Origin: Cladosporium sp. IMV 00045
Taxonomy: Eukaryota; Ascomycota; Dothideomycetes; Cladosporiales; Cladosporiaceae
Reading direction: 5' to 3'
Assembly (NCBI GenBank): GCA_001931905.2
Contig: MSJI02000393.1
Span: 1-40,038, forward strand
Length of the DNA: 40,038 nt
Numbering within the stretch: the stretch's first letter is position 1; each line of letters begins with the position of its first letter. The position numbers and the translations under genes are program-made. A model generated the notes under the pieces. The model worked only from the letters and a program-made list of their open reading frames with translations. It was not told where the DNA came from and searched no databases. Shown here piece after piece: positions 1 to 10,864 of the stretch.

Positions 1-14
1 CTCCGGATACCAGC

Positions 15-3000
15 ATGTCCTCCAAGGCCGCCGGCAAGCAGCCCGCTCGTGAGAACAAGCTCGACACCCAGTCTGAGGAGCTCTTCCCGGCTCTCGGTGG
101 CCCCAAGGCTGCTGCTCCCGCTGCTCAATCCCTCTGGTCCCGCAAGCCCGCTGCTGTCGGCAAGGCTCCCAATGGCGCCTCCAACGGCCTGAACGTCCCT
201 GTCGCCAGCAACGCCTCCTCTCGTGCCTCCACGCCGCTCTCCGGAATCCAGACTCCCGGCTCTGCCCGCGGCCAGCCGCAGATGAGTCTCCCTGGTCGCC
301 AGTCCGAGCAGATCGTTCTGGACCCGAGCATGTTGAAGAAGAGAGACCAGCTGAAGAAGCCGGTCTCGGAGGTTCTGAGGGATATCAACAAGAGAAGCAA
401 GGCCAAGGTGGAGATGAAGAGCGGTCCCGGCGGCGTCCTTGTGTTCGAGGGCACTGGTCCCACGGACGCTGTCAGGATTGCGCTCAAGGATGCGGCCAGC
501 CAGATTTGCGCTGGACAGAACATTTCCATGCCCATTCCTGCGTCCATCCGCGGTAGGGTTGTTGGCAAGCAGGGTGCGACTATCCAGGCGATCTCCAAGC
601 GCACTGGTGCTCGCATCAACATTTCTCGCCAGGAGGCTGCCGAGATCCTCGACGACGACGACATGGACCAGACCGTCGATGTCACTATCGAGGGCGACCC
701 CTTCGCGGTCCAGATGGCCAAGCAGGACATTGAGAAGATTGTCAACGAGCACACCTCTTCTTCCAGCACTCGTCTGAAGCACATCCCCGCGGAATACTAC
801 CCCTTCTTGGCTGCTCCCAATAACGAGCGCCTGTCGGCCCTGCAGCAAGGTCGTGACCTCCGCATGCAAATCCCCGAGTACAAGACTTTCGGCCAGCAAG
901 CTCCTCAGATTCCTGCCAACCGTGGCCCTGCATCCTTTGCGCCCCAAGCTGGCTACCCCATCCAGCTGTCTGGTGACCGCCAGGCCGTTGCTGACATGAA
1001 GGCAGAGCTCGACCGCCAGGTCGCTGAGCTTCAGCGCCAGCTCACTATGGAGCAGGTTGAGATTGAGCGCAACAGGCACCAGTTTGTTGTCGGCGACATG
1101 GGCTCTTCGATCAATGACTTCCTTGCCGAGACTGGTTGCTCTGTGATCATGCCTCCTGACGGCCACGATGTCGACGAGCTGATCGTTGTCGGTCCCGCAG
1201 ACCGCATCGACCAGGCCGTTGACAAGATCCAGGATTTGGCCATGCGCATGTCTTCCTCCACTGCGGACATTGTCAAGCCGCACGCGTCCGCCCCACGCGG
1301 TGGCCAAACACACGCTCGTGACATCACCAGATACCTCCAACGCCGCAAGGCTATTGAGCAGATTGAGCGTCAGCACAACGTTCGCATCGTTCCCGAGGAG
1401 TCTGGCTCGTGGCAGATCTTTGCTGCCGATGGCAAGAACGCCCTCAAGGCTCGCTCTGACATCATGAACCTTGTCAGCGGCCACCCGCCGACCCGTTTCT
1501 CTCCCCTCGAGGTCGACCCATTCTTCCACGAGCACATTCGCTCGCAGGCCGCTCGCCAGGTGCGCGACCAGTTCGGCGTGCACCTCCTTGTCCCTGACGA
1601 GTTTGACGATTCGCCCGCTCTTCTCGTTTTCGAGGACCGTGTGCCTTCGCCTGACTACGAGCTCCCTCGCAAGGCCCCGTCCGCACAGGACGCTCAGGCT
1701 TACCAGCGCGCCCTTCAAGAGGCGCAGCAGCATATTCTGAACTTGATCGGTGGCCAGCAGCAGATCGTTTCGCGCGACGTTGAGGCTCCTGTCAAGTTCC
1801 ACGACAAGATCAGAAGGCACGTCGACCGTCACCACCAGTCGCTCCAGCAGGGCCAGATCCCTGCACAAGTTGCGTATGGTGGCGCCAGACAAGCTCCTTC
1901 CGCACCCAGGCGCGCTCCTCAGCCCACCGTCAACCTTCGCGGTCCCCAAGACAATGTTGACGCTCTCGTTCAGAACCTCCTCGCTTTCATCGAGCAGGAG
2001 AAGAAGGACGAGCTTGAGCGTGGCTTCACTCTCAACTTTGACTTCCCTCAGAAGTTTGCCAGCCACTTGATCGGCCGTGGCGGTGAGAACATCAACCGTC
2101 TTCGCGATGAGTTCGATGTTGACATCCAGATGAACGAGGGCAAATGCGAGATCAAGGGCCCGGAGGCCAAGGCCAACGCTGCGAAGAAGCACATTCTCGA
2201 TGTTGGCAAGAAGCTCGAGGACGAGGCCACCCACCACCTCAACATCCCCTCGCAGTTCCACCGTGATTTGATCGGTCCCCAGGGTGGCCAGGTCAACCGT
2301 CTGCAGGACCGCTACCACGTTCGCGTTAACTTCCCTCGCTCCAAGCAGGCTGGTAACGAGGACGATGCTGGCGATGCTGCTGCCGGACGCCGCCCTAACC
2401 AGGGCCCTAACGAGGTCATCATCAAGGGTCCCAGCAGGGGCGCCGATGCATGCCGCGACGAGCTCCTGAGCTTGCTGCAGTACGTCAAGGACAACTCTTT
2501 CACCGCGACGGTTTCTGTCGCCCAGAGTCAGCTTCCGTCTTTGATTGGCACTGGCGGTCGCGAGATGGAGGCTCTCCGTCTTGACACTGGCGCCATCGTG
2601 GATGTCCCGTCTGCGAAGGATGCCCCCAGCGCCGATGGCCGCGCGGAGGTTAAGATCAAGGGCTCCAAGCAAGCCGTCGAGGCTGCGAAGAAGGTCATCG
2701 AGGAGCGCGCTAAGGCTTTTGATGACACTGTCACGAAGAACATTGAGGTTGAGCGCAAGCACCACAGATTTATTATTGGTGCTGGAGGTAAGTCACATCT
2801 GCATTGAATGCTGAAATCATACGAACACGGCTAACACATAACAGGCTCCAACCTCGCATCGCTCGTCGAGCAGGCCGGTGGTCCTTCTGACGCCAGAGCC
2901 CGTGCTCGTCTCGCACGCTTCCCCAAGACCGAGGCAGAGGGTAACACCATCCGCCTTGAGGGCCCGAGCACCGTCGTCGAGAAGCTCTCGGCAGCTATCC

Positions 3001-3815
3001 TGGCTCTGGTTGCAGAGCAGGATTCCCAGACCACCGAGATCCTCGAGGTCAAGCCCGACAAGCACCGCCTGCTTATCGGCCGCGGCGGTGAGAGCCGCCG
3101 CCAGCTGGAGCAGCAGTTCGGCGTGACCATCAACGTCCCTCGCCAGAGCGAGACCGGCCCTGCGCGCTCCCAGGTCAAGGTCGCCGGCCAGCCCGAGAAC
3201 GTTGAGAAGGCCAAAGCGCACATCCTCGAGCTCACCAAGGAAGTCGAAGGCGAGACCGTCCAGGTCCCGCTCAAGTACCACCACGCCATCGCCGACAACG
3301 GCCAATTCTTCCGCCGCCTCCGCTCCGACCACAAAGTCAGCGTCGACCACGCCGGCCAGCGCCCTCCACCCCGCCAGTCCGTCCCCGCCCCCACCCGCGG
3401 CGCCGCAGGCGGCGACATGCCGCTGATCACCGACGACGCCTCCGCCAACGCCAACAACCACTCCTTCGAAACGCACAGCCTGCACACTTCCACCGAAGAG
3501 GGCGACATCCCCTGGGTGCTCGTCGGCCCCTCCCCCGAAGCCATCTCCGCCGCCCGCGCCAAAGTCGACCGCGCCCTCGATGAGGCACGGAAGCAGGACA
3601 CGGTCGGCTACCTCATCCTGCCGGACCCGCGCGCCTACCGCCACGTCGTCGGCCCCGGCGGCGCGGAAATCAACCGCATCAGGAAGCGCACGGGGACGAA
3701 GATCCAGGTCCCCCGCGCGCAGAGCGAGGGCGAGGCCATTGAGATTGTGGGCTCGAAGGAGGGGGTGGAGGAGGCGAGGGATATTATTCTCGAGATTGTG
3801 GGGAACAATAACTAG
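15..3815 (+). CDS. SCP160: Multi-KH-domain RNA-binding protein, vigilin/Scp160 family (5' end possibly outside the window)
   Basis: Exons are 15-2787 and 2845-3815. The 57-bp intron has a GTAAGT donor and an ACAG acceptor, and the frame continues across it through a KH GxxG loop (IIGAGG). The product is about 1247 aa, near the size of yeast Scp160. KH GxxG loops are visible near residues 178 (VVGKQG), 681 (LIGRGG), 749 (LIGPQG), 839 (LIGTGG), 916 (IIGAGG), 997 (LIGRGG) and 1189 (VVGPGG), with degenerate KH copies between them (for example VVGDMG and IADNG). Family knowledge: vigilins bind mRNA and polysomes at the ER and affect translation and ploidy. The frame stays open upstream of ATG 15 to the window edge, and fungal homologues often have a longer N-terminus, so ATG 15 (A at -3) may be internal. 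It converges with SEC3. Confidence 0.93.
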
Positions 3816-4599
3816 GAGGTGAATTTGTTCCTGTTGATCTTTCCTGCCCGAAGAGCTTTCGAGGTGAGGTGAGGTGAGTGGTGAGGTGATTGCCATGATA
3901 TGAACAGATTTTTTTGAACGGCAGATTTGTGCTTGTCTTTTTTCGATCTTGCGAGTTGGGGAGGAGTTTTTTTGTACAACTCGATGGAAGTTGGCATTTT
4001 TTTTTTTTTCTTTTTTCTTTTCAAGTAATCAAAAGCACATGGGGAGCGAGGAGAAAGACTTGTCTGTATGTACAAATAAGATTGATGACGAGACAGATCC
4101 ATTGTTTCCTCTTTTCGAAATATCATGGTGTTCGGTTGGATTGGTCGATGAGGTCAAGAGGGAAACCGCAGTCGTTGGTCTCAGATGATTCATGAGGTCG
4201 CCTTGTTGCTGAGATGTACCAAGGAATTATATTTGCATCGCGTGCACGGAGTCCCGTGGCGTTAGGGGGTTGTGAAAAGCCGGGACAGGAAAGGCAGTGA
4301 TGTGATGTGAGTAGTCGCGTCTTTTGCAAAAGTTCTTCATGAAAGCCTGCTCTTCGATATGAACAAAATGGCCCTCTCTCAATTCTCTCTCTCTCTTCGT
4401 AAGTGACCTGCACTGCGAATTGACCTGGGACTCACTCTCATCTATCTTGTGCAGGAAGCTGGGAAAAGCTGACAAGAAAGTCGATAAGACCATCAGAAAG
4501 AAGAAGAAGAATATATACGAAAAAAAAAAAGGGAAGCTAATAATAATGATAAACCCCCCAGCAAACAACCCCACCACCACCTACCTACATGTAACCTCC
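3816..4599. other. Convergent 3' intergenic region (SCP160/SEC3)
   Basis: This 784-bp gap lies between two stop codons and should hold both 3' UTRs. It contains a GAGGT minisatellite, a poly-T run near 4000-4012, a CT-rich run near 4374-4398 and a poly-A run near 4521-4530. I see no credible gene in it. Confidence 0.7.
3861..3889 (+). repeat. Short GAGGT minisatellite
   Basis: The unit GAGGT repeats in tandem with one imperfect copy, just after the SCP160 stop. It is probably a slippage product in the 3' UTR. Confidence 0.7.
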
Positions 4600-7500
4600 T
4601 CACCTCCTAAACCCACCCCTAACATCCTCCCTCCCAAACTCGACCTCCACGCTCTTCTCCCCCTCCGCATTCGGATACACACTAGCCACAAGCCCCTGCG
4701 CGCGCTCCAGCGTGCGCTCATAATAATTCTCAGCTTCTTTACACACGAACCCCACCAAGTTGCGCGACGCGGCGGCGCTCTCGCCCTCGATTTCGCCGAA
4801 GTGCTTTTCGATTCTGCGCCGCAGCGTGTCGATCCCTTTGCGCACTTCTTTACTGTTGAAGTCCGCGAGGAGGTGGCGGGCGGTTTTGCGCGAGAAAGAA
4901 GCGCGGGTCGCGATGGAGGTGGGGGGCAGGTTGGGGGTGGTTGTTAGTTGGGAGGAGAGGGAGTCGAGGAAGTCCTGTGAGGGGGGAGGGTTAGTCATTT
5001 GCGTGATGTCGCTGTGGTGTTTTCTTTTTGTGAAACTTACCAAGAGCTTGCCGAGCGGTCGCCGCACCACGCGACCGACGTAGGCTTCCAGTGCCTCCTG
5101 TCTCTCCAACATGGCGCGGCTCCGCCACTCGGCCAAGACGCCTTCGCGGTTGCCGTCGTCCACTTCCTCGATGTAGTGGTTCATGTTCTCAATCAACAGG
5201 ACGTGGAAATTCAACATCTCCTTGTCCTCCGGATCGTCCACGCCACCCTGCCTTGCAGCAGCGGAGCCTACGCCACCGGGAGCGCCGGCCGTGGGCGACT
5301 CCTTGGCGATGACTTTCAGGCTGTCGAACATGGCGCGGTTGATGCGGGAGTAGGCGTCGTCGACGAGGCGGCGGACTTCGACGACGCATTCGCTGGGTCC
5401 GTCGTAGTCGGCGCGCGCCACCGCGGCGAAGACGTTCTCGACGGCCGCGCTGAATTGCGGGAAGATGCGCATGAAAGCGATGACGCCCTTGCGCTTGTGG
5501 ATCTTGACTTTGGTCTCTTCGATGGCGCGGATTTGCTCGTCGACGAATTTGGCGAAGAGCGTTTGCAGGCGCATGTTGAGCTGGTCGATGAGTTGGAGGA
5601 GGTATTCTTGCGCTGTGTCGGCGAGGAAGAAGGAGTGTTTGGAAAGTGCGGCGAGGATGCCGACACCCTGGATGGGGTCGGAGGACACGGCCCAGTCGAG
5701 CAGGACAGAGGCCTCTTGAGTGAAGAAAGAGAAGATCTCGTCCATGACTCCGGTGACGCGGCGGGCCATTTCGCGGTCGGGGTCCATGGGCTTTGGGAGG
5801 ACCAAGTTCGTACCGCGGCGCCTCTCAGGTGGGATTGATGATACGATATCCACAAAGTCACTCGTCTCGAGACTGGTGGCGTGGAAGTAGTCGACGATGA
5901 AATTCTGCTCTTGACTGATCAAGGGCGCCATTTCATCCAGAGCACCAGCAAATACCTCGCATGTCATGAGGGAGTTGCCGTGGTTGCGGCTCTCGCTGGC
6001 ACTCTTCTTGTCACCAGAGGCGCTACGCAAGCTCTTCGCCAGGGTTTGTGAGCGTTTGATGGTCATCTTGCGAGCAGTGCTAGTAAGTCCACTGCTGCTG
6101 CCGTCGGCCACCTCTTTCTCGACATGCGTGAAAAGCAGCTCTGATTCCTCGCCAGTCGGTTTGCGGGCAGAGCGTTTCCAGCCCGCAACATTCTCCTTGA
6201 AGGCGTCCGCGTACAGCGGTTTGGCTCGAGAGTAGTATAGTCTGAGTATGGTCTGCCAGGCCGGCATGTTCAATTCCTTCGAGAACAGGGTCAACGGGCT
6301 GTAGACCCAGAGACCGGTGCGTGCCGCTGTGAAAGCGTCCTTGTTGAGTCTTGACATCGAACCGTCACCGGTCGCCTTCATCGCCTGGCTCTTCGCAGCC
6401 TGCAAATTGGAGGTGAAAGCGAAGTCGAGGTGCTGCATCAAGCGCTGGCAGAAAGTGTTGCACTCGCGTTCGTACATATCTTTCTTCTCGCGGAGAGCGG
6501 CCATGCGGGACAATTCAATACCATCGTCTCCCAGACGGCTCTTTGGTCTTGTCGCGGATGAGCGGACAGAAGGATCCATGGTGACCATGGCCTGGTAGAG
6601 TTTCACAAGACTCAGCTCCACCTCCTCGAGGCCAACCGGATCAGCAATATCGCTGTAGCGAAGGGGTTCCAAGACCGAGCGATCCAGAGAAATCGTAGCA
6701 ATGAGACCTGTGAGCTCGGTATGAAGTAGCTGTTGATTGGCACTCTGCACTTGCAGACCTTGACTCTGTGCTTCGATGTACTGAATGTCCTCATTCAACG
6801 AACCGAGTTCGACGCTGTAGAGCGTCAAAAGGCCTTCGAGCTCGTCACACTCCGCGATTGCCTTGTCCAACAGACCCTCAACATGCGCAACTTTCTCGTC
6901 TCTCGCGTTGTCAGTCTGCGATAGCCAGGATCCAGCTTCTACCCTTCCGAGCTGGCGCTTTACATCGCTCTCGAAATCTGCAATGGGCCTTGGTTGGCGA
7001 GCGCCACTCCCCCATCCAAAGTCGGCAAGCAGAGACTCGAACTCGATCCCTCTGCCTTCTACGAGGGCCTTATCAATACCGAGCTCCGCAAGGTACCTTT
7101 CTTGTTGCATGCTCCTTCGTTTGACCTTGACCTGGGGTTTACGCAGCTCTCGCTCCTCCAAGGAGTCGTCTTCGAGTGGCGGCGTCTGATCAAGGCCGGA
7201 AGGTTCGAGATTTGCACTTGGGTCGGTAGGTTGGACAGGTCCACCATCCGTCAACTGTACCCCGGTATGAGATGGCTCTTCCTTCTGTGTGCTTGTCTCG
7301 CCTCTCATAGTCGAGGATGGCATACGCAAAGGTGATACAGGTGCTGTCACTTCAAGCATAGGAGCATCTTTGGACACCTGCGATTCATTCGAAGCGGCAG
7401 GTGGTGCAGCGACTGGTTCTTCCTTCTGGGGTGCGGGCGCTCTGAAAACGCCCGTGATACCGTCGGCTTCGCCGGCACCGCCTGCCTCTTTCTCTGCTTT

Positions 7501-9687
7501 GGCTTTCAGAATCCGCTCCGCAGCTCCACCTGGTCTCGGCTTGAAAGCGTTTGCTGCGAGAGCAGCTTTCCTGAAACGATCTGCCGCGGCGCCAGGGCGT
7601 TTCTTTACCATGGGACCGAGGCCGGGTCGGTAGGACTCGTCTTGTTGCGCATCACCCTCAGGCTCTGATTCTGCGGGCTCTGACTTGGGCTGCACCTCCG
7701 CTTGCTCCTTCTCAACTGAGGGGGTTACTGCTGGGGTCGATTGTGCCGACGAGCTTTGTGGCGTGGGAGCAAAAGCACCAGGCATGGCGATGTTTGTTTC
7801 TGACGGTTTCTGTACATGAAGTGGTTTTACATCTGGCGGCTCCTCACGAGCCGGGGTCGATACTGCTGAATGTTCTCCAGGCGTGTTGACAGCAGAATTA
7901 GCAGCGGGTGTCGCGTAGTTGCTACCGCCATCTGCCGGGCGGCCGCTTTGTTTCAAAGGAGGTGGTCGTAGGTCGGCACTGGTTTCGGACGCTCTGGTGT
8001 CGTAAGTCGGTCTTCTTCTCGATCGTTCAGGCGTGGGCGGAGAAGATGGTTGTTGAGCTACAGGTGATACGGCGGATCTAGGGGCATCCGGGCCATAGTA
8101 TGAGTTCATTCCAGCAATAGCTGCAGCATCACTTGGATCGACGCCGGCGGAAGAAGCTGCACTTGGAGGTGCCTGCGATGGATGCTCCTCTCCACGCGAG
8201 TGTTGAGAACGGCTCCGATTGGATGAAGTAGTCTCCAAGGGGGGAAGCTTGGCAATAGATGGTTGTTTCCTGTGTGTTAGAGCCGGCTCCGCGGTGCGTT
8301 GCATTTCCGCTGCTGGCTGAGACTGCTGTTGCTGTTGCTGCTGTTGCTGCTGCCATTTCTGTCTGGTATTGGCTAGAAGAGCAGCACCTGCAGCCGCGCC
8401 AGGCGCTCCACCATTGTGTTCGGGCTGAAGTGGTTCCCTCGATCTCTCTTGAGGAGCATTGCTAGTAGACCGTTCAAAACTCTTTTGTCGAGGCGGGCTT
8501 TGTGATCGTGGTTGCAATTCTCTGGGCACCGCTTCTCTGCTGCCGGAAGAGACTGCTGAAACAGCAGGGCTCTCTGACTGTAATTGGGTTTGAGATGGTC
8601 GCTGACCCGGGCCTCTCGGGTGACTTGAAGAGGGAGGTGGAAATCGGCCTTGAGGTGGCGCAGGTGATGGTCCAGTTCGCATGCCAGTGCCCGGTCTGCT
8701 TGGTTCGCGACTCTTTGACCGCATCCGCTCCGAGCTCGGTTGAGATCTTGGTACAGGAGATGGCTGACCTGGCCCACGGGGCTGCTGCATGTTCGGAGGC
8801 CGTGAAGGCGACTCCGCAGATCTTTGACCAGCCCGTGGTGGACCAGGCGAGCCTCGCATTCGAGGATCCTCCCGACTTGAAGGTCGCGATCCTTGCGCGA
8901 AAGGCGGCTGAGGTGGTGAAGGCGCGACCATGTCTCCACTAGGCATTCTAGGACTAGGAGCGGGCGGCCCTTGAGGTGGCTGTCCGGGCTGAATGCCCAA
9001 TACTGCAGCCTGATTTTGCTCATCGAATCCTCGTAGCTCCGGGGTCAGACCCTTGGTATATTTCCTGTAAATCTTGACGGCGCTCGCAATGAAAAAGTCC
9101 TTCTCTTTGCTTGTGCCTGCCTGCCAATAGTATGGCTTTGTAATCGTGACAATAAATCCAAGACCTCCAGCCCATTGCCTGTACTGCGCCTCGCGATCAT
9201 CCTTGGGCGGTAAAGCACTGTTTGAAAAACTCTCGATTGCACTCAGCTCTTCCAAATTCCATGTCTTGCCAATACTAAAGCTTCCGTTGTTGTTCTCCCT
9301 AGCTTTGTGCATGCGCACCCTGCCCGTGCTCCTCACTGCGATTATGATGAGGCGCGGCTTCCTGTTTCCGGCTGGGCTGTCCGGAGGCGGAGGCGAGGAA
9401 GGATGTATGGCATCTTCTTGTATCCGGATGTGCGTGATGTAGCTCTCGCTCAGCTGGCCATTGGCGTCAACCTTGCTGAAGCAGGACTCGATTATGCGGC
9501 GCTTCTCGTCTTCGAAGCGTTCGGCGCGAGACATGCCAGCAGAGGGCGGGCGGGGCTGTTGAGAGGACGTGGACGGGGTTCCATGGCGAGACTGCGAGTT
9601 CAGAGCGCTATTAGAGCTCGACATGTTGAGGGTCGGGTTGGAACCATTGCTCATTTCGCGGTAACCGTTGGGCGGAGGGCGCGACAT
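4600..9687 (-). CDS. SEC3: Exocyst complex subunit Sec3
   Basis: The ATG is at 9687 and the TGA at 4600-4602. The raw frame is open for 1695 codons, but 4975-5040 is a likely 66-bp intron (GTAAGT donor, TCACAG acceptor, phase 0). Splicing gives 1673 aa and joins GKLL directly to DFLDSL. Residues about 55-215 match the Sec3 N-terminal PIP2-binding PH domain. A long Pro/Ser/Gln-rich disordered region follows (about 230-880, with ten glutamines near 445). A coiled coil lies near 935-990 and the helical exocyst C-terminal domain follows to the end. Family knowledge: Sec3 marks sites of polarised secretion at the plasma membrane, binding PIP2 and Rho GTPases and tethering secretory vesicles, which matters at hyphal tips. 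The product is longer than yeast Sec3 because of the disordered insert. There are two exons in my model. Confidence 0.94.
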   Translation of the reverse strand: MSRPPPNGYREMSNGSNPTLNMSSSNSALNSQSRHGTPSTSSQQPRPPSAGMSRAERFEDEKRRIIESCFSKVDANGQLSESYITHIRIQEDAIHPSSPPPPDSPAGNRKPRLIIIAVRSTGRVRMHKARENNNGSFSIGKTWNLEELSAIESFSNSALPPKDDREAQYRQWAGGLGFIVTITKPYYWQAGTSKEKDFFIASAVKIYRKYTKGLTPELRGFDEQNQAAVLGIQPGQPPQGPPAPSPRMPSGDMVAPSPPQPPFAQGSRPSSREDPRMRGSPGPPRAGQRSAESPSRPPNMQQPRGPGQPSPVPRSQPSSERMRSKSREPSRPGTGMRTGPSPAPPQGRFPPPSSSHPRGPGQRPSQTQLQSESPAVSAVSSGSREAVPRELQPRSQSPPRQKSFERSTSNAPQERSREPLQPEHNGGAPGAAAGAALLANTRQKWQQQQQQQQQQSQPAAEMQRTAEPALTHRKQPSIAKLPPLETTSSNRSRSQHSRGEEHPSQAPPSAASSAGVDPSDAAAIAGMNSYYGPDAPRSAVSPVAQQPSSPPTPERSRRRPTYDTRASETSADLRPPPLKQSGRPADGGSNYATPAANSAVNTPGEHSAVSTPAREEPPDVKPLHVQKPSETNIAMPGAFAPTPQSSSAQSTPAVTPSVEKEQAEVQPKSEPAESEPEGDAQQDESYRPGLGPMVKKRPGAAADRFRKAALAANAFKPRPGGAAERILKAKAEKEAGGAGEADGITGVFRAPAPQKEEPVAAPPAASNESQVSKDAPMLEVTAPVSPLRMPSSTMRGETSTQKEEPSHTGVQLTDGGPVQPTDPSANLEPSGLDQTPPLEDDSLEERELRKPQVKVKRRSMQQERYLAELGIDKALVEGRGIEFESLLADFGWGSGARQPRPIADFESDVKRQLGRVEAGSWLSQTDNARDEKVAHVEGLLDKAIAECDELEGLLTLYSVELGSLNEDIQYIEAQSQGLQVQSANQQLLHTELTGLIATISLDRSVLEPLRYSDIADPVGLEEVELSLVKLYQAMVTMDPSVRSSATRPKSRLGDDGIELSRMAALREKKDMYERECNTFCQRLMQHLDFAFTSNLQAAKSQAMKATGDGSMSRLNKDAFTAARTGLWVYSPLTLFSKELNMPAWQTILRLYYSRAKPLYADAFKENVAGWKRSARKPTGEESELLFTHVEKEVADGSSSGLTSTARKMTIKRSQTLAKSLRSASGDKKSASESRNHGNSLMTCEVFAGALDEMAPLISQEQNFIVDYFHATSLETSDFVDIVSSIPPERRRGTNLVLPKPMDPDREMARRVTGVMDEIFSFFTQEASVLLDWAVSSDPIQGVGILAALSKHSFFLADTAQEYLLQLIDQLNMRLQTLFAKFVDEQIRAIEETKVKIHKRKGVIAFMRIFPQFSAAVENVFAAVARADYDGPSECVVEVRRLVDDAYSRINRAMFDSLKVIAKESPTAGAPGGVGSAAARQGGVDDPEDKEMLNFHVLLIENMNHYIEEVDDGNREGVLAEWRSRAMLERQEALEAYVGRVVRRPLGKLLVSFTKRKHHSDITQMTNPPPSQDFLDSLSSQLTTTPNLPPTSIATRASFSRKTARHLLADFNSKEVRKGIDTLRRRIEKHFGEIEGESAAASRNLVGFVCKEAENYYERTLERAQGLVASVYPNAEGEKSVEVEFGREDVRGGFRR
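8323..8352 (-). repeat. CAG/CAA repeat encoding polyglutamine in Sec3
   Basis: Thirty bases of CTG/TTG units on the + strand encode ten consecutive glutamines in the disordered part of Sec3. Mixed CAG and CAA codons suggest moderate stability. Confidence 0.85.
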
Positions 9688-10864
9688 TGTGGGAAGGGAG
9701 GCGTGGTCTCGTTCGCAAATCGGATGGGAATCATGTGATCATGTCTGACAAGTGAAGCGCAATTCGTTATATGTCGGCCTTGTAGTCGTGCACCTCATGC
9801 AGTGCGCGTTCAGGTATAGCAAGGAGGGTGTTGGCTGGTCCGGGATTGGCGGCGGTCCTGGATCGGTGGGATATCCTGCACTTCCTCCATCCAAGGTAGA
9901 TGTCCTTCTCTTGCTCCTGACGCGAAGGCCTGGGCGAGTTGTCTGCGCAGGTAACGATTGTATGCACCAGGCGCAATGATTTGCCAGTAACAGGTCGGCG
10001 TGGGCAATAGTAGGCTGTGCTTAGGCAACGTTCAAGTGTTGGAGGCCAGCCAGTACCAGCCAGCTGCTTCCGCTTCCGTGACCCAGTTCGGCAATCTACT
10101 CTCCACTTTCATCACACAGCCTCGACAGCCCAGTGGCTTCATCAGCCCAACTCTGCCTCTCCACATCTCAAGCAGGCTTCACGGAGGACAACAACAACAG
10201 CATTCAGGTATCACAACCACACACTCCTTCGCAATTGTGATATATCCAGTCTATGAAAGGCCGCATATTCATATCCGCCATGGCCCCGGCCGTTCGGAAG
10301 GCAAGTTAACCAAGCTGAGCTGGTACTTCACATACCCTTCTCAATAGGATCTGACATGATTATGATATTTCCTTCCTCATTTCACGGCGTATATCTTGTT
10401 TCCAAGATCTCCGGCCTGTCATCGAATATGTCCCACAGGACATGGAGGCCATGCCGGCATCTGCATGCTCTTCCAACACGATAAGGTGCTTATCTACAGC
10501 CCTTGGACGACCGTGGAAAAAGCTATATGTTTGCCAATATCTCGGCGTCCACTTGGCATTGGAACACCTCCGCACCGTCGGCCACCACGTCCAATCAGTG
10601 GTGAAGTATGTCCAATTCTGTGCTTCACTTACAGATGGAGCTCGCCATCAATTACCAAAGGCAGTCTAGTGGCCTATACTGGATCCTCATCTCCAGTGGG
10701 GAGAGCTGATAACTGACCATTGTGGATGAGTCTATGGCGCTCAGCAGTTGCAGCTGGAGCTATGTATATATGAGTGACGTGAGTGCAACATGATCCTCGC
10801 CTTCTTTTCAGCCTGACCTGTTTGCTTGGAAAACAGAGGCCGTTGATATAGCATACTCGTCACA
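9688..10864. other. Divergent promoter region between SEC3 and the acid phosphatase gene
   Basis: About 1.2 kb separates two divergently transcribed genes. An ATG with a near-perfect Kozak context (CCGCCATGG) at 10280 opens only a nine-codon frame, and I found no splice pattern that extends it into a protein. I see no other gene. Confidence 0.6.

Noticed and set aside
125..784. Long antisense frame under SCP160, with similar ones under other GC-rich exons
   Set aside because: This is a shadow frame produced by codon bias in a clearly coding KH gene.
10280..10309. ATG with near-perfect Kozak context followed by a GCAAGT that could be a GC donor
   Set aside because: The frame ends after nine codons, and splicing to the next acceptors gives an immediate stop or an unconvincing protein.
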